32,768 nt of DNA from a virus. Every line of letters starts with the position of its first letter. Position 1 is the first letter of the stretch. The stretch covers positions 1 to 32,768 of IMG/VR virus record IMGVR_UViG_3300032770_000073; one strand, given 5' to 3'. The notes below the pieces were generated by a model. That model had not been told where the DNA came from and did not search any database. It saw only the letters and a program-made list of their open reading frames with translations. Both the position numbers and the translations under genes were made by a program. Shown here in pieces: positions 6,734 to 14,204 of this stretch.

Positions 6734-9591
6734 TGGTACGCCCCTAATTTAAATACTCCGCCAGAAGCGTTGGTAAAATTGATCCACACTTTTATAACTG
6801 AGGTATTCCCCGGAGCCGTGGCGTTGGTCTGACCGGTAAAGCCACCCAAATTGGTTAGTCCGATCGTGTTGCCTATAAAGTTGGTGGCGGTAATTGCTGC
6901 GTAACTGTTCAGGCTGGAGCCCACAACAGTTGAACCTGCCGTAGTCAGAGTGTAATTTGGTCCAACATAAAACAGATGAGAGCCAATATTTACCTGAAAC
7001 ACTAAGACATTATTTGCGTACCAAGAACACGCATTCACATCACCAACGGACTCAAAGATATTAACCGCATCTGCCGTAATATCCGCTTCCGGCGATCCAG
7101 TTGAACCAGACCCAGACGGAACAAATGCCCCATTGGCGGCGTTCGTGAATATGTTAACCGGGTACGGAAACGGAACGCTTCCTATTCCCGATGAACCATT
7201 TCCAGTTGGAATTATGCCAACCGTGTAAGTGTCGGCCTGAACGGTAAATGGCTCAATATTGAACGCTCCATCCAGGGCTGTATCGTCGGTCAAAAAACAA
7301 ACCTGGTTCTGGTACGGCACAAAACCAAAGAGATGCCCCCCAAACACTCCGCGGTTATAAACGCCAGCGCCAATTGAAAGAGGCCATAATTGGCTGTAAA
7401 AATTTGTGTTGTTGTTCGCCCATTGCCCAATGACGGAGGTATAAACTCCATCGAACGTTGCATACCCGTCGCCAGAATTGTCCATTTCAATTCCGTATGC
7501 TAGGTCAGAAAAATAGCACCTGGAAACAACTGTCTCACTGGCACCGTCGGCGAACAGGCCAATGACGGCGGGCGCAACATGAACCTGAGACGGTAAAAGA
7601 ACCAAGGCACTATTGGGAGCAACACTGTTCACGCCGTCTCGGAAGGTGTCCGGGCCGGCAAAATAACAGTTAACGAAATGTGGGTTGTTGCCAAAAGCTG
7701 AAAACAGAATCGCTGGCACATTGGTTCCCGCCCGAAAAATAATATTCTCAAACGTAGGGTTGTCGCTGATGTTTGTATCCGTGCTGAACATCGAAATCTT
7801 TTGCGCCTTGGCCATTTTGTCCAACTGACTGCCGGAAGAATACCATGCCCACACGTTGTTCGTGGTGAATGCCGAAACAGAGTTAGAGCCCCCGGCAAAG
7901 TTTAACACCACCATGCCTTTTCCAACGACATGCGGGGCACCATGAAAAATAACCGGGTTGGTAATGTTGTACCATCCGGCCTGAATATCGACTTCGTGAC
8001 CATAGGCCGTGTAGGCATTGGTGCCGTTGGGCGCCTCAGAGATCAACTCCTGCAACCCAAGTGTCGAAGAGTTGGAATAATTGGTGTAATGCCCAACGCC
8101 TAAACCGGACACATACGCACTGAAATTTGAGACCAAAATGTCCGCAAGACCATTTGTCAAGATCGGCGAACCGGGCGCTGCGGTTGCGGCGTTGCTAACA
8201 CTTCCCACGATGTTGCTGCCTTGCACGTTGGTCAGTCCAGAGGCGTTGCCCGAGAATGCCGAGGCGCTGACAGTTGCCGCGGTGAGCCCATTCGTCAGGT
8301 TGAACGAGGAAGCGGAAACGGCGCCCGTCACCGCTAAATTTCCGTAGATGGTTGCATTGGTACTGGCGGCATAGGAGAGGAATGGGTTGCGATGGAGATC
8401 GTAAAGCTGCCGCGCCGACCAATCGATGGCGAGAGTACCCGCGGTGTCGTTGAGTTGATCATTTTTCCAATCGACCTGGGGCTGGCCCAAAAATAAAAGT
8501 TGCGATAGGGAAAAATCGCCATTGGTAAGGCCAATTTGGTCGGTGGTTTTGCCGGAGAAAAAGCCGCCGATGACGGCGTTGGGGGATTGGAGGCTGGTGA
8601 AGACGTTGGAACCGTTCCATACCATGGGTCCGGAGGAGGATGGAGCCTGGACGCTGGCGCCGCCAGGCCCGGTGCCGCCGGCGATGGTGAAGGTGTTGGT
8701 GTATTCGGTGTAGGTGGTGAAACGGGTGTTGCCCGCGGCATTTTGCCAGAACCACTGTCCGCCGGCGAAAGTGGCAAAATATTTGGAGGCGTAGTTGGTG
8801 ACCTGGATGGAACTGAGGGCGACAAAGAGCCCATTCATGCCCGGCTCGCCGGAGAAGCCGGAGAGGTAAGCGGAATTGGTGATGAGGCCGGCGGTGAAGC
8901 CGCCGATGACGAGGTTGGAGGCGCTGATGCCGGCGAAGGTGTTGGTGCCGAGAAAAGCGTTGTTGGAGGGAGTGTAGGCGACGGCCGCGGGCAGGTTGGT
9001 GGGCGAAAGCACGCCGGTGAAATTGGTGGAAGAAACGCTGATATTGAGGTTGCTCGAAGTCAGGTTGGCCTGGAGGTATTCAACGCCGGCGATGTTGGTG
9101 ACGCCGAAAGAAATGAAGCCGTTGCCGATGAGCTTGGTGGCCAGGAGGCCGGGGTTCACGTCGTTGGTATCGACGGTGACGCTGTAGTTGCCGGGCAGCG
9201 GATAGGTGACGACGGCGCCGCTGGTGATGAGGCTGGCGATCTCGACGGTGGCGGAGTTGGAGGAGACGGGAAAGAGCAACGCTTGCGGAATGCCGGCGAT
9301 GGTGAGCCGGTAGGTGTTGGGCCAGAGGTAGAGATCGAGCGTGGCGTTGGTGCCGCCGGGCGCGTTGGTGGGGGTGAAAGTGGTGGGCACGCCGGGAATA
9401 AAATGGACTCCGTAAAGGGAGACGCTATTGGTCATGGGCCAGGGCTGGATGGTAATGGCGCTGTTGAAAGGCGCGGCCGCGGCGGTGAGGCTCATGCAGT
9501 TGATGGCATCATAGATGCAGTGGACGGGCTGGGCGGACAGGCGCACGCCAAAGAGCAGGAGGGCCAACGAGATTTTTAAAAATGTTTTCAT
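6730..9591 (-). CDS. 953-residue exported beta-helix / fibre-like protein
   Basis: The N-terminus is a textbook Sec signal peptide (MKTFLKISLALLLFGV, then SAQ/P, cleavage near residues 20-21). The rest is very rich in Asn, Thr, Ser and Gly. It contains 'FSGNASGLTNV' near residue 445 and a related 'FIGNTIGLTNL' near the C-terminus, motifs common in tail fibres and in large secreted Verrucomicrobiota proteins. Residues ~580-800 look like a right-handed beta-helix with short N/D-rich turns (NPTFENIIFRAG, NPHFVNCYFAG). The gene sits between small tail genes and the tape measure. A signal peptide is not expected on a normal tail fibre, so this may be a host-surface adhesin-like cargo protein or an exported fibre. 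No catalytic residues are evident. Confidence 0.7.
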   Translation of the reverse strand: MKTFLKISLALLLFGVRLSAQPVHCIYDAINCMSLTAAAAPFNSAITIQPWPMTNSVSLYGVHFIPGVPTTFTPTNAPGGTNATLDLYLWPNTYRLTIAGIPQALLFPVSSNSATVEIASLITSGAVVTYPLPGNYSVTVDTNDVNPGLLATKLIGNGFISFGVTNIAGVEYLQANLTSSNLNISVSSTNFTGVLSPTNLPAAVAYTPSNNAFLGTNTFAGISASNLVIGGFTAGLITNSAYLSGFSGEPGMNGLFVALSSIQVTNYASKYFATFAGGQWFWQNAAGNTRFTTYTEYTNTFTIAGGTGPGGASVQAPSSSGPMVWNGSNVFTSLQSPNAVIGGFFSGKTTDQIGLTNGDFSLSQLLFLGQPQVDWKNDQLNDTAGTLAIDWSARQLYDLHRNPFLSYAASTNATIYGNLAVTGAVSASSFNLTNGLTAATVSASAFSGNASGLTNVQGSNIVGSVSNAATAAPGSPILTNGLADILVSNFSAYVSGLGVGHYTNYSNSSTLGLQELISEAPNGTNAYTAYGHEVDIQAGWYNITNPVIFHGAPHVVGKGMVVLNFAGGSNSVSAFTTNNVWAWYSSGSQLDKMAKAQKISMFSTDTNISDNPTFENIIFRAGTNVPAILFSAFGNNPHFVNCYFAGPDTFRDGVNSVAPNSALVLLPSQVHVAPAVIGLFADGASETVVSRCYFSDLAYGIEMDNSGDGYATFDGVYTSVIGQWANNNTNFYSQLWPLSIGAGVYNRGVFGGHLFGFVPYQNQVCFLTDDTALDGAFNIEPFTVQADTYTVGIIPTGNGSSGIGSVPFPYPVNIFTNAANGAFVPSGSGSTGSPEADITADAVNIFESVGDVNACSWYANNVLVFQVNIGSHLFYVGPNYTLTTAGSTVVGSSLNSYAAITATNFIGNTIGLTNLGGFTGQTNATAPGNTSVIKVWINFTNASGGVFKLGAYQ

Positions 9592-9597
9592 GGGCGT

Positions 9598-10041
9598 TTA
9601 AACAATGTTGAAGGTGTCGGTAACCTGGCCGAAGTGAACGGTGTATTCGAAGACAACATTCTGGCCGACGTAACTGACGCAGCGGACTTTGGGCCGGGAA
9701 CAATTTTGAAGAAAGTAGGTGATGCCGTCGTCGCAGAGGATCTGCAGGATGCCCTGGGCCAGGCCGGGCAGGACGGGAATGCTCTGCGGATGAGTGAGGC
9801 GGAAGGCAGTGGCGGCGTCGAGGGTGCCCTTGTCGTAATCGACGCGCCAGGTAAAGGAGGGCGAGTCGTTGAGGTGCTCGATGACGGCGGAATAGGCAGC
9901 GCCGGCGATGGGCCGGCGCTCGACATTGGGGTTGTTTTGCGGCAGTCCGCCGTCAATGCGATCGCCGATGGCATCGTCGCCCAGGGTGATGGGGCTGCCG
10001 GAACCGCCGGGGTAGAAGATATGTTGGAAGCCTTGCGACAC
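9598..10041 (-). CDS. Small tail-region protein, unknown
   Basis: 147 residues, starting at GTG (10041), three bases after the upstream small gene ends. Composition is that of a compact beta-rich virion protein (FTWRVDYDKGTLDA; VSYVGQNVVFEYTVHFGQV). There is no signal peptide and no recognisable motif. It lies between the tail tube and tape measure, where siphophages carry tail assembly chaperones or minor tail proteins. The beta-rich character favours a minor tail or tube-associated protein over a chaperone. Function is not assigned. Confidence 0.6.
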   Translation of the reverse strand: MSQGFQHIFYPGGSGSPITLGDDAIGDRIDGGLPQNNPNVERRPIAGAAYSAVIEHLNDSPSFTWRVDYDKGTLDAATAFRLTHPQSIPVLPGLAQGILQILCDDGITYFLQNCSRPKVRCVSYVGQNVVFEYTVHFGQVTDTFNIV

Positions 10042-10044
10042 ACG

Positions 10045-10275
10045 CTATTTTTGTATTGCGGGAGCCGCGGGGGTTTCAGGCACGGGATTGCCGATGATCC
10101 ATTTTTCCAAATGCTCGATGCGTTCGAGCGCGGCGGTGACGGGCGCGCGAACGGGCGCGACAAAGGGACAGAGGCTCAGATGCAGATCCGAGGCCAGCGC
10201 CTGGCAATCTTTTTCGATGGCGGTGAGATCGGTTTTGAGTTTGGCGATTTTTTCGATGATTTCTTCGGTCTTCAT
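10045..10275 (-). CDS. Small helical protein after the tail tube (possible assembly chaperone)
   Basis: 76 residues from the ATG at 10275 (MKTEEIIEKIAKL). An upstream ATG would add residues encoded by the intergenic CAAC-repeat leader and is not credible. The protein is mostly helical and charged, with a Pro/Ala-rich tail (PVPETPAAPAIQK). Position directly downstream of the tail tube suggests a tail assembly chaperone, but I see no clear slippery frameshift site joining it to the next gene. No Shine-Dalgarno sequence precedes the ATG; the leader is a heptamer-repeat stretch instead. Confidence 0.5.
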   Translation of the reverse strand: MKTEEIIEKIAKLKTDLTAIEKDCQALASDLHLSLCPFVAPVRAPVTAALERIEHLEKWIIGNPVPETPAAPAIQK

Positions 10276-10309
10276 GATGGGGATGAGGTTGAGAGTTGAT
10301 GGTTGAAAA

Positions 10310-11233
10310 TTATGCAAAGACCAGGCGGGTGCCGGGTGTGGGCAGGGCGGTGACCATGGCGAATTTGCCATGGCGATTCATCTTGTTGTCGAAGAGGAAT
10401 TCGCCGGTGCGCAGGCCGGCGCCTTTGAGGGTGACGCTGATGCCGGAACCGGAGACGACGAAGTCGGCGGCGTTGCCCGAGCGGCGGATGCCAATGCCGC
10501 CGCCGGAGTTGTCAAAGGCCAGGGCGGCCTGGAGCTGGGCAGTGGTCGGCTCCTGGGGATTGAAGGAGACCATGCCGCGGTAACCAGCCACGCGCATGTC
10601 GACGGTGACATTGCCCTGTTTGACGGGGTTGAGCTTGAGATCGTGCGTGAGCAGGAAACCATCCTCCGAGAACACGGTGTCCCAACCAGAAACGGCGCCC
10701 CAGGCGGCGGTGCACATTTGTTCCTGGAGCGTGGTGGGGTAATCAGATTGGGACCAGGCGGTGGTGTTAAGGGAATAAAAGGCGGCGGCGTCGGTGAGGG
10801 CGTTGCCGTTGCCGATGAAGGCGGTCCACTCGCATTCGCCGTAGAGCGCGCGACCCAGGCCGAGGAAGACCTCGGGCATGCGGGTGAGAATGGCGCGGGT
10901 GAAGGTAAAGCCGTTGGCATCCGAACCGTTGACTGAGACAGCGCGGTTGGCGGCGCCGATGAGCGAGGCGCCGGCGGTGCTCCAGGAGTGAAGGGCGGCG
11001 GGCAAAAGGACGGTGCGGCGATTGGAATCCCAAACACTCTTGGGCGTGCCGGTGATGGAATAGGTGAGGTCGACCAGGACGTCATCGAGCTCGCCGCCGA
11101 CGGATGAGGGTATGGCGCGCCAGACGGGCTTGGGCGTGATCTTGACGGGGCCGTCAAAATAAATGGAGTAGGTGGAGTCGACGATTTTGCACGGGCCGCC
11201 GATGGTGATTTGGCCGAGGGCGATGGTAGGCAT
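10310..11233 (-). CDS. Major tail tube protein (probable)
   Basis: 307 residues of mostly short beta-strands with Gly, Thr and Ser. It opens MPTIALGQITIGGP and contains the typical tube-like 'DGPVKITPKP' and 'ELDDVLVDLTYSITG' region. Its place between the tail terminator-like gene and the small pre-tape-measure genes fits the major tail protein, which polymerises into the tube of siphophages. No sheath gene lies next to it, which argues against a myovirus. Residues 100-150 read 'FTRAILTRMPEVFLGLGRALYGECEWTA' in short pieces, a common feature of tube-protein loops. The assignment is by position and composition. Confidence 0.65.
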   Translation of the reverse strand: MPTIALGQITIGGPCKIVDSTYSIYFDGPVKITPKPVWRAIPSSVGGELDDVLVDLTYSITGTPKSVWDSNRRTVLLPAALHSWSTAGASLIGAANRAVSVNGSDANGFTFTRAILTRMPEVFLGLGRALYGECEWTAFIGNGNALTDAAAFYSLNTTAWSQSDYPTTLQEQMCTAAWGAVSGWDTVFSEDGFLLTHDLKLNPVKQGNVTVDMRVAGYRGMVSFNPQEPTTAQLQAALAFDNSGGGIGIRRSGNAADFVVSGSGISVTLKGAGLRTGEFLFDNKMNRHGKFAMVTALPTPGTRLVFA

Positions 11234-11255
11234 GGTTAGAGTGAGAGTTGATGGT

Positions 11256-11978
11256 TCATGTGATCAGTTGCACGGCGGTTTGAGACGGGAGCGGCGCGGA
11301 TCCAAAGGCGGCCGCCATGAGCGTGGCGCCGGGAGCGACCTGGAAGGGCGCGGAATAAACAGCAGCGGCTTGTTCGCCGGCCAGGGAACCGTCGGTATCC
11401 GGGCCGGGATAGCTGAAGCCATCCGTTGTATAATATATGGCGGAGCCGTCGGTGACGGACAGGGTGACGAAATGGTTGCCATCAATGGCGATGGTCGGCG
11501 TGGCGGCGCGGGCGAGGGGCTTGGATTCCTGGCGCAGGAAGGCGAAGGCGTTGATGCCCAGGATGCCGGCCTTGGCGTAGGTCTTGTCTTCGACGGTGAC
11601 GTGGTCTTCGAGGACGAGGCCGGAGGAGCGCCAGAGTTGCCAGCTCCAAAGGAAATTGATGACGGAGTCGGCCCAATCATCGGCGCCGCGCAGGGTGCCG
11701 ACGTTGGGATTCCAATTGTCCTCGGGATTTTCGTAGATGGCGACTCCGAAGAGGCGTTCGCGCTGGAGGCCGTTGGGTTTGGGAAAACGAGTGGCGGGGA
11801 CCTGGACGATGAGGCCGATGCCTTGCTTGCCGGATTTGGAAGGGGTAAGCCAGGCGTTGGCCATGTCGATGCGGCGGGCGATGTAGTCGCGGCCCAGGAC
11901 GACGTTGGCGTCGGCAAAGACGGTGGAGGAACGCATGCCGCGGAAGATGGCATATTGAAGGGCGACGAGATCGTTCAT
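11256..11978 (-). CDS. Tail terminator-like protein with a C-terminal CHB_HEX_C-type domain
   Basis: 240 residues in two parts. Residues 1-~150 resemble a tail terminator or tail completion protein (helical start MNDLVALQYAIFRGMRSS, then strands). Residues ~155-240 match the chitobiase/hexosaminidase C-terminal-type immunoglobulin-like fold: 'AIYYTTDGFSYPGP', then 'YSAPFQVAPGATLMAAAFG', the typical TTDG...Y..PF.v..G.tl.A.A. pattern. Such Ig-like add-ons on tail proteins usually sit on the particle surface. ATGA overlap couples it to the preceding gp10-like gene. The terminator call is positional; the C-terminal domain is recognised from sequence. Confidence 0.6.
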   Translation of the reverse strand: MNDLVALQYAIFRGMRSSTVFADANVVLGRDYIARRIDMANAWLTPSKSGKQGIGLIVQVPATRFPKPNGLQRERLFGVAIYENPEDNWNPNVGTLRGADDWADSVINFLWSWQLWRSSGLVLEDHVTVEDKTYAKAGILGINAFAFLRQESKPLARAATPTIAIDGNHFVTLSVTDGSAIYYTTDGFSYPGPDTDGSLAGEQAAAVYSAPFQVAPGATLMAAAFGSAPLPSQTAVQLIT

Positions 11979-12487
11979 GGTTCACCTCCGATGGCGGCGT
12001 CGCTGGCCAGGATGGTAAGCGACAGAGCGCGGTTATAAACCTGGATGCGGTCGGCTATCCCACGGCGAACATAATGACGGCCTTCGATATGGGAGCCAGG
12101 ATGATTTACGGAGCGGCGGAAAATTCCGTTGAAGGCGAGCGCCTTCGCGTTGCGGGCGACGATCTTGTGAGGCGGGGTGTTCCCGCCCTCTTCGAGGATG
12201 TGGGCATAGACCACGTTGGAACCGATGGACGAGCGAATCCCGTTGCCATCCAGAGTTGATTTTTGGGCGCGAATGGAACCGCGCAGGCGGTTGGTGATGA
12301 CGCGGCAGCCGTCCATGGAGGTAGGGCCGTCCTTGGGGAGCGAAAGGTAATCGCGCTGGATGTGGGCGACGGTGAGTTGATTCTGGTAATCAATTACCCG
12401 AGCGAGACGGGGCAATATCTTCGCCGGCTCCAGGCGTTCAAGCGCCTTGGTCGCGTCGTCGTGGACGGTAATTTGTACGTCGCTCAC
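11975..12487 (-). CDS. HK97 gp10-like / Mu G-like neck or tail-completion protein
   Basis: 170 residues. The segment 'SSIGSNVVYAHILEEGG' followed by 'HIEGRHYVRRGI' matches the YA-x-(I/L)-x-E-x-G ... R-x-(F/Y)-(L/V/I) signature of HK97 gp10-like and Mu virion-morphogenesis (G) proteins, which join head to tail or complete the tail. The first 60 residues form a helix with 'ALERLEPAKILPRLARV'. ATGA overlaps on both sides place it in a tightly coupled connector block. Confidence 0.7.
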   Translation of the reverse strand: MSDVQITVHDDATKALERLEPAKILPRLARVIDYQNQLTVAHIQRDYLSLPKDGPTSMDGCRVITNRLRGSIRAQKSTLDGNGIRSSIGSNVVYAHILEEGGNTPPHKIVARNAKALAFNGIFRRSVNHPGSHIEGRHYVRRGIADRIQVYNRALSLTILASDAAIGGEP

Positions 12488-13155
12488 GTGAGTTGGTAGC
12501 GCTTATAGGTGCGGATTATTTCCTGAACCATCGGAATGAAATCGAGACCAGCCAACGCTTCGGAGGCATTACGGGTGTTGGAGCCGACCTCGGTAATTTT
12601 GGTGCCGAGCTTGTCGATGGCTTCCCACACTTTGCGGCATTGCAGGAACCAGGCGGTCTGCAGCGCGGCGGGCAGCATGAAATCGTTTGGGTTTAGGCCG
12701 GCCGGGTTGTTGGTGATCTCGTCTGGGACGGCGGTTGGGTAACCGGCGGTGTTGGGCTCGATCTGTTCCCAGAAGAATCCCCCGTTGTAGGTGATGCGCA
12801 CCTGGATGGGCCGGCGGCCGAGAGTGTAACCGAAATGGATGAGGCCCTTGCCCTCATCGGCGGCGAGTGGCTGGCCGGAAATATCGGTCCAGGGATCGGA
12901 GCGAAAATAGCGCAGCTCGACCTTGGTGAATTGAGTGACAGGGTGACAGCGCGCGTACCAGTGATCGCGCTCGCCCTGGGTGACATCCATGAGGCCAATG
13001 GCGAACATGAACTTGCGATTGCAAAATTGCTCGATGGCGTTGGCGACGCCCCGGCCAATGGCGAGGATGACGGGGTCCCAATCGGCGCGGTTCTGAAGGG
13101 CCGGAGCCAGGAGCTGGGCCTTGAGTGTGGCGAGGTTGGAAAAGCCGGCGTTCAT
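12484..13155 (-). CDS. Head-tail connector protein (gp6-like)
   Basis: 223 residues. The start MNAGFSNLATLKAQLLAPAL and helical segment 'WDPVILAIGRGVANAIEQFCNRKF' are the usual opening of adaptor and connector proteins of the gp6/gp15 type. A beta-rich middle and a helical C-terminus (VQEIIRTYKRYQL) follow. The gene lies at the head/tail boundary, before the gp10-like gene. The ATG is preceded by a CAACCCTCAACC leader instead of a Shine-Dalgarno sequence. Confidence 0.65.
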   Translation of the reverse strand: MNAGFSNLATLKAQLLAPALQNRADWDPVILAIGRGVANAIEQFCNRKFMFAIGLMDVTQGERDHWYARCHPVTQFTKVELRYFRSDPWTDISGQPLAADEGKGLIHFGYTLGRRPIQVRITYNGGFFWEQIEPNTAGYPTAVPDEITNNPAGLNPNDFMLPAALQTAWFLQCRKVWEAIDKLGTKITEVGSNTRNASEALAGLDFIPMVQEIIRTYKRYQLT

Positions 13156-13182
13156 CGGGCGGTTGAGGGTTGGGGTTTGGGA

Positions 13183-13216
13183 CTTATGGGGCGAATGGGA
13201 CGAATGGGACGAATGG
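13183..13216. repeat. Nonamer tandem repeat CGAATGGGA (about 3 copies)
   Basis: Exact units at 13192-13200 and 13201-13209, a partial unit to 13216, and a degenerate unit before 13192. On the coding (minus) strand the unit reads TCCCATTCG. Repeats of this kind are common in intergenic regions of Verrucomicrobiota, from memory and not checked. Confidence 0.7.
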
Positions 13217-13284
13217 CCGCCAAAGGCGACGGAGCTGGCCGGGTGACGGTGTCACGCGGCTTGAGCATCCGGTCCTTTGGCGGC
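13216..13284 (-). promoter_or_regulatory. Nested hairpin between head and tail genes
   Basis: Outer perfect 11-bp stem (13216-13226 with 13274-13284) and inner 5-bp stem (13243-13247 with 13251-13255). There is no poly-T tract on either strand. The role is inferred: attenuator, processing site or transcript stabiliser. Confidence 0.45.
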
Positions 13285-13310
13285 TGGTTTAACATGGAGT
13301 TTATGGACGG

Positions 13311-14165
13311 TTATTGGGGCTTGGCCACCTCGACAGCGAGGTTGGAAATGCCGGCGGTGCCAAGGCCGGAGATGGTGTCAAGCCGGCCATATCCGCCGCT
13401 CATGGCCGGAACCTGCACATTGGTGCTGGTAATTTCGCCGGCGCCGCCGATGGGCGTGAGTGGCAGCACCCAATAGTTGGACTGCCAATAGCTGCCATCG
13501 GCCGAATAACTGAATTTGCCGACGCTGGTGCCGGCAGTGCCATTGCCGACCCACAGGTTGCCCGCCATGATCAACGAGAATGGAGCGTTGGGCGGGATGG
13601 TGAAGAGACCGGGCACCGATACGGTCACATTGGTCGTGGTGGTGGTTTGGTTGGTGGCCTGGCCATTGACGACGGTCCAATTGGAGTTGGTGACGATGCT
13701 GGTGGTATTGGTGGTGAGGGCCGTGTAAGAGACCGTCGTATTGGTCCACACGGAATTGGTGCCGCCGTTAAGGCCGGCGATATACGACACATTGTAGGAG
13801 CCGGGCGAGCCGAGGAAATTGGTCGTGGTCGCGGAAGCCGACAGCACGAACAATAACACGAACAACAACATGGCGGCGGCCGCGACGGGCTCAAGGAACC
13901 GGCGCAGGGCATTGAGCTGCCAGGGATGGATTTTGGCGGTCTGCTCGGGTTCGATGATCTTGTTGTCGACGGTCACGACGTGGCCGGCGATGTTTTTGAC
14001 CTCGATCTCCTGGGGCGCCTTGTAGGTCTTCAAGCCGGTGATGAACTTGATGAGGCGCTGGGCGGTCTCGTAATACTTGTCGCTTTGCGGGACCTGTTTA
14101 AGATCGATGACGATTTTCTGCTGCTCTTCAAGCGGCAGGGATTTGATTTGGTTTTCGGTATACAT
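13311..14165 (-). CDS. Single-pass membrane protein between capsid and connector genes, unknown
   Basis: 284 residues. Residues 1-~92 are cytoplasmic-looking and end in 'NIAGHVVTVDNKIIEPEQTA' and 'LNALRRFLEPV', a compact beta/helix domain like those of small phage head accessory proteins. Residues ~94-111 are a strong transmembrane helix (AAAAMLLFVLLFVLSASA). The remaining ~170 residues are extremely Thr/Asn/Ser-rich and would lie outside the inner membrane. A membrane-spanning protein in the position of a head decoration gene is odd. It may be a fusion of a head accessory domain with a host-surface type ectodomain. No family is recognised for the whole protein. Confidence 0.6.
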   Translation of the reverse strand: MYTENQIKSLPLEEQQKIVIDLKQVPQSDKYYETAQRLIKFITGLKTYKAPQEIEVKNIAGHVVTVDNKIIEPEQTAKIHPWQLNALRRFLEPVAAAAMLLFVLLFVLSASATTTNFLGSPGSYNVSYIAGLNGGTNSVWTNTTVSYTALTTNTTSIVTNSNWTVVNGQATNQTTTTTNVTVSVPGLFTIPPNAPFSLIMAGNLWVGNGTAGTSVGKFSYSADGSYWQSNYWVLPLTPIGGAGEITSTNVQVPAMSGGYGRLDTISGLGTAGISNLAVEVAKPQ

Positions 14166-14204
14166 ATTCAGATATGGTTTTTGGTTTGGCCGTCAAGGCG
14201 CCGG

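Larger units (their letters stand above)
13156..13310 (-). other. 155-bp structured gap in the head/tail operon
   Basis: This gap separates the head block from the connector/tail block, where nearly every other junction overlaps. It holds an 11-bp inverted repeat (arms 13216-13226 and 13274-13284, GCCGCCAAAGG / CCTTTGGCGGC) enclosing a smaller hairpin (GTGAC-GGT-GTCAC at 13243-13255). It also holds a nonamer repeat (CGAATGGGA) and a heptamer-type leader just before the connector ATG. There is no T-run, so it is not a classic terminator. It may tune expression between head and tail genes or be a relic of rearrangement. Confidence 0.5.

Noticed and set aside
8536-9579. 347-residue Gly/Glu/Val-rich plus-strand frame
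   Set aside because: Antisense to the signal-peptide protein; composition is an artefact of its Thr/Asn codons.
420-9591. Diversity-generating retroelement acting on a tail protein
   Set aside because: No reverse transcriptase and no near-identical template/variable repeat pair were seen in the window.
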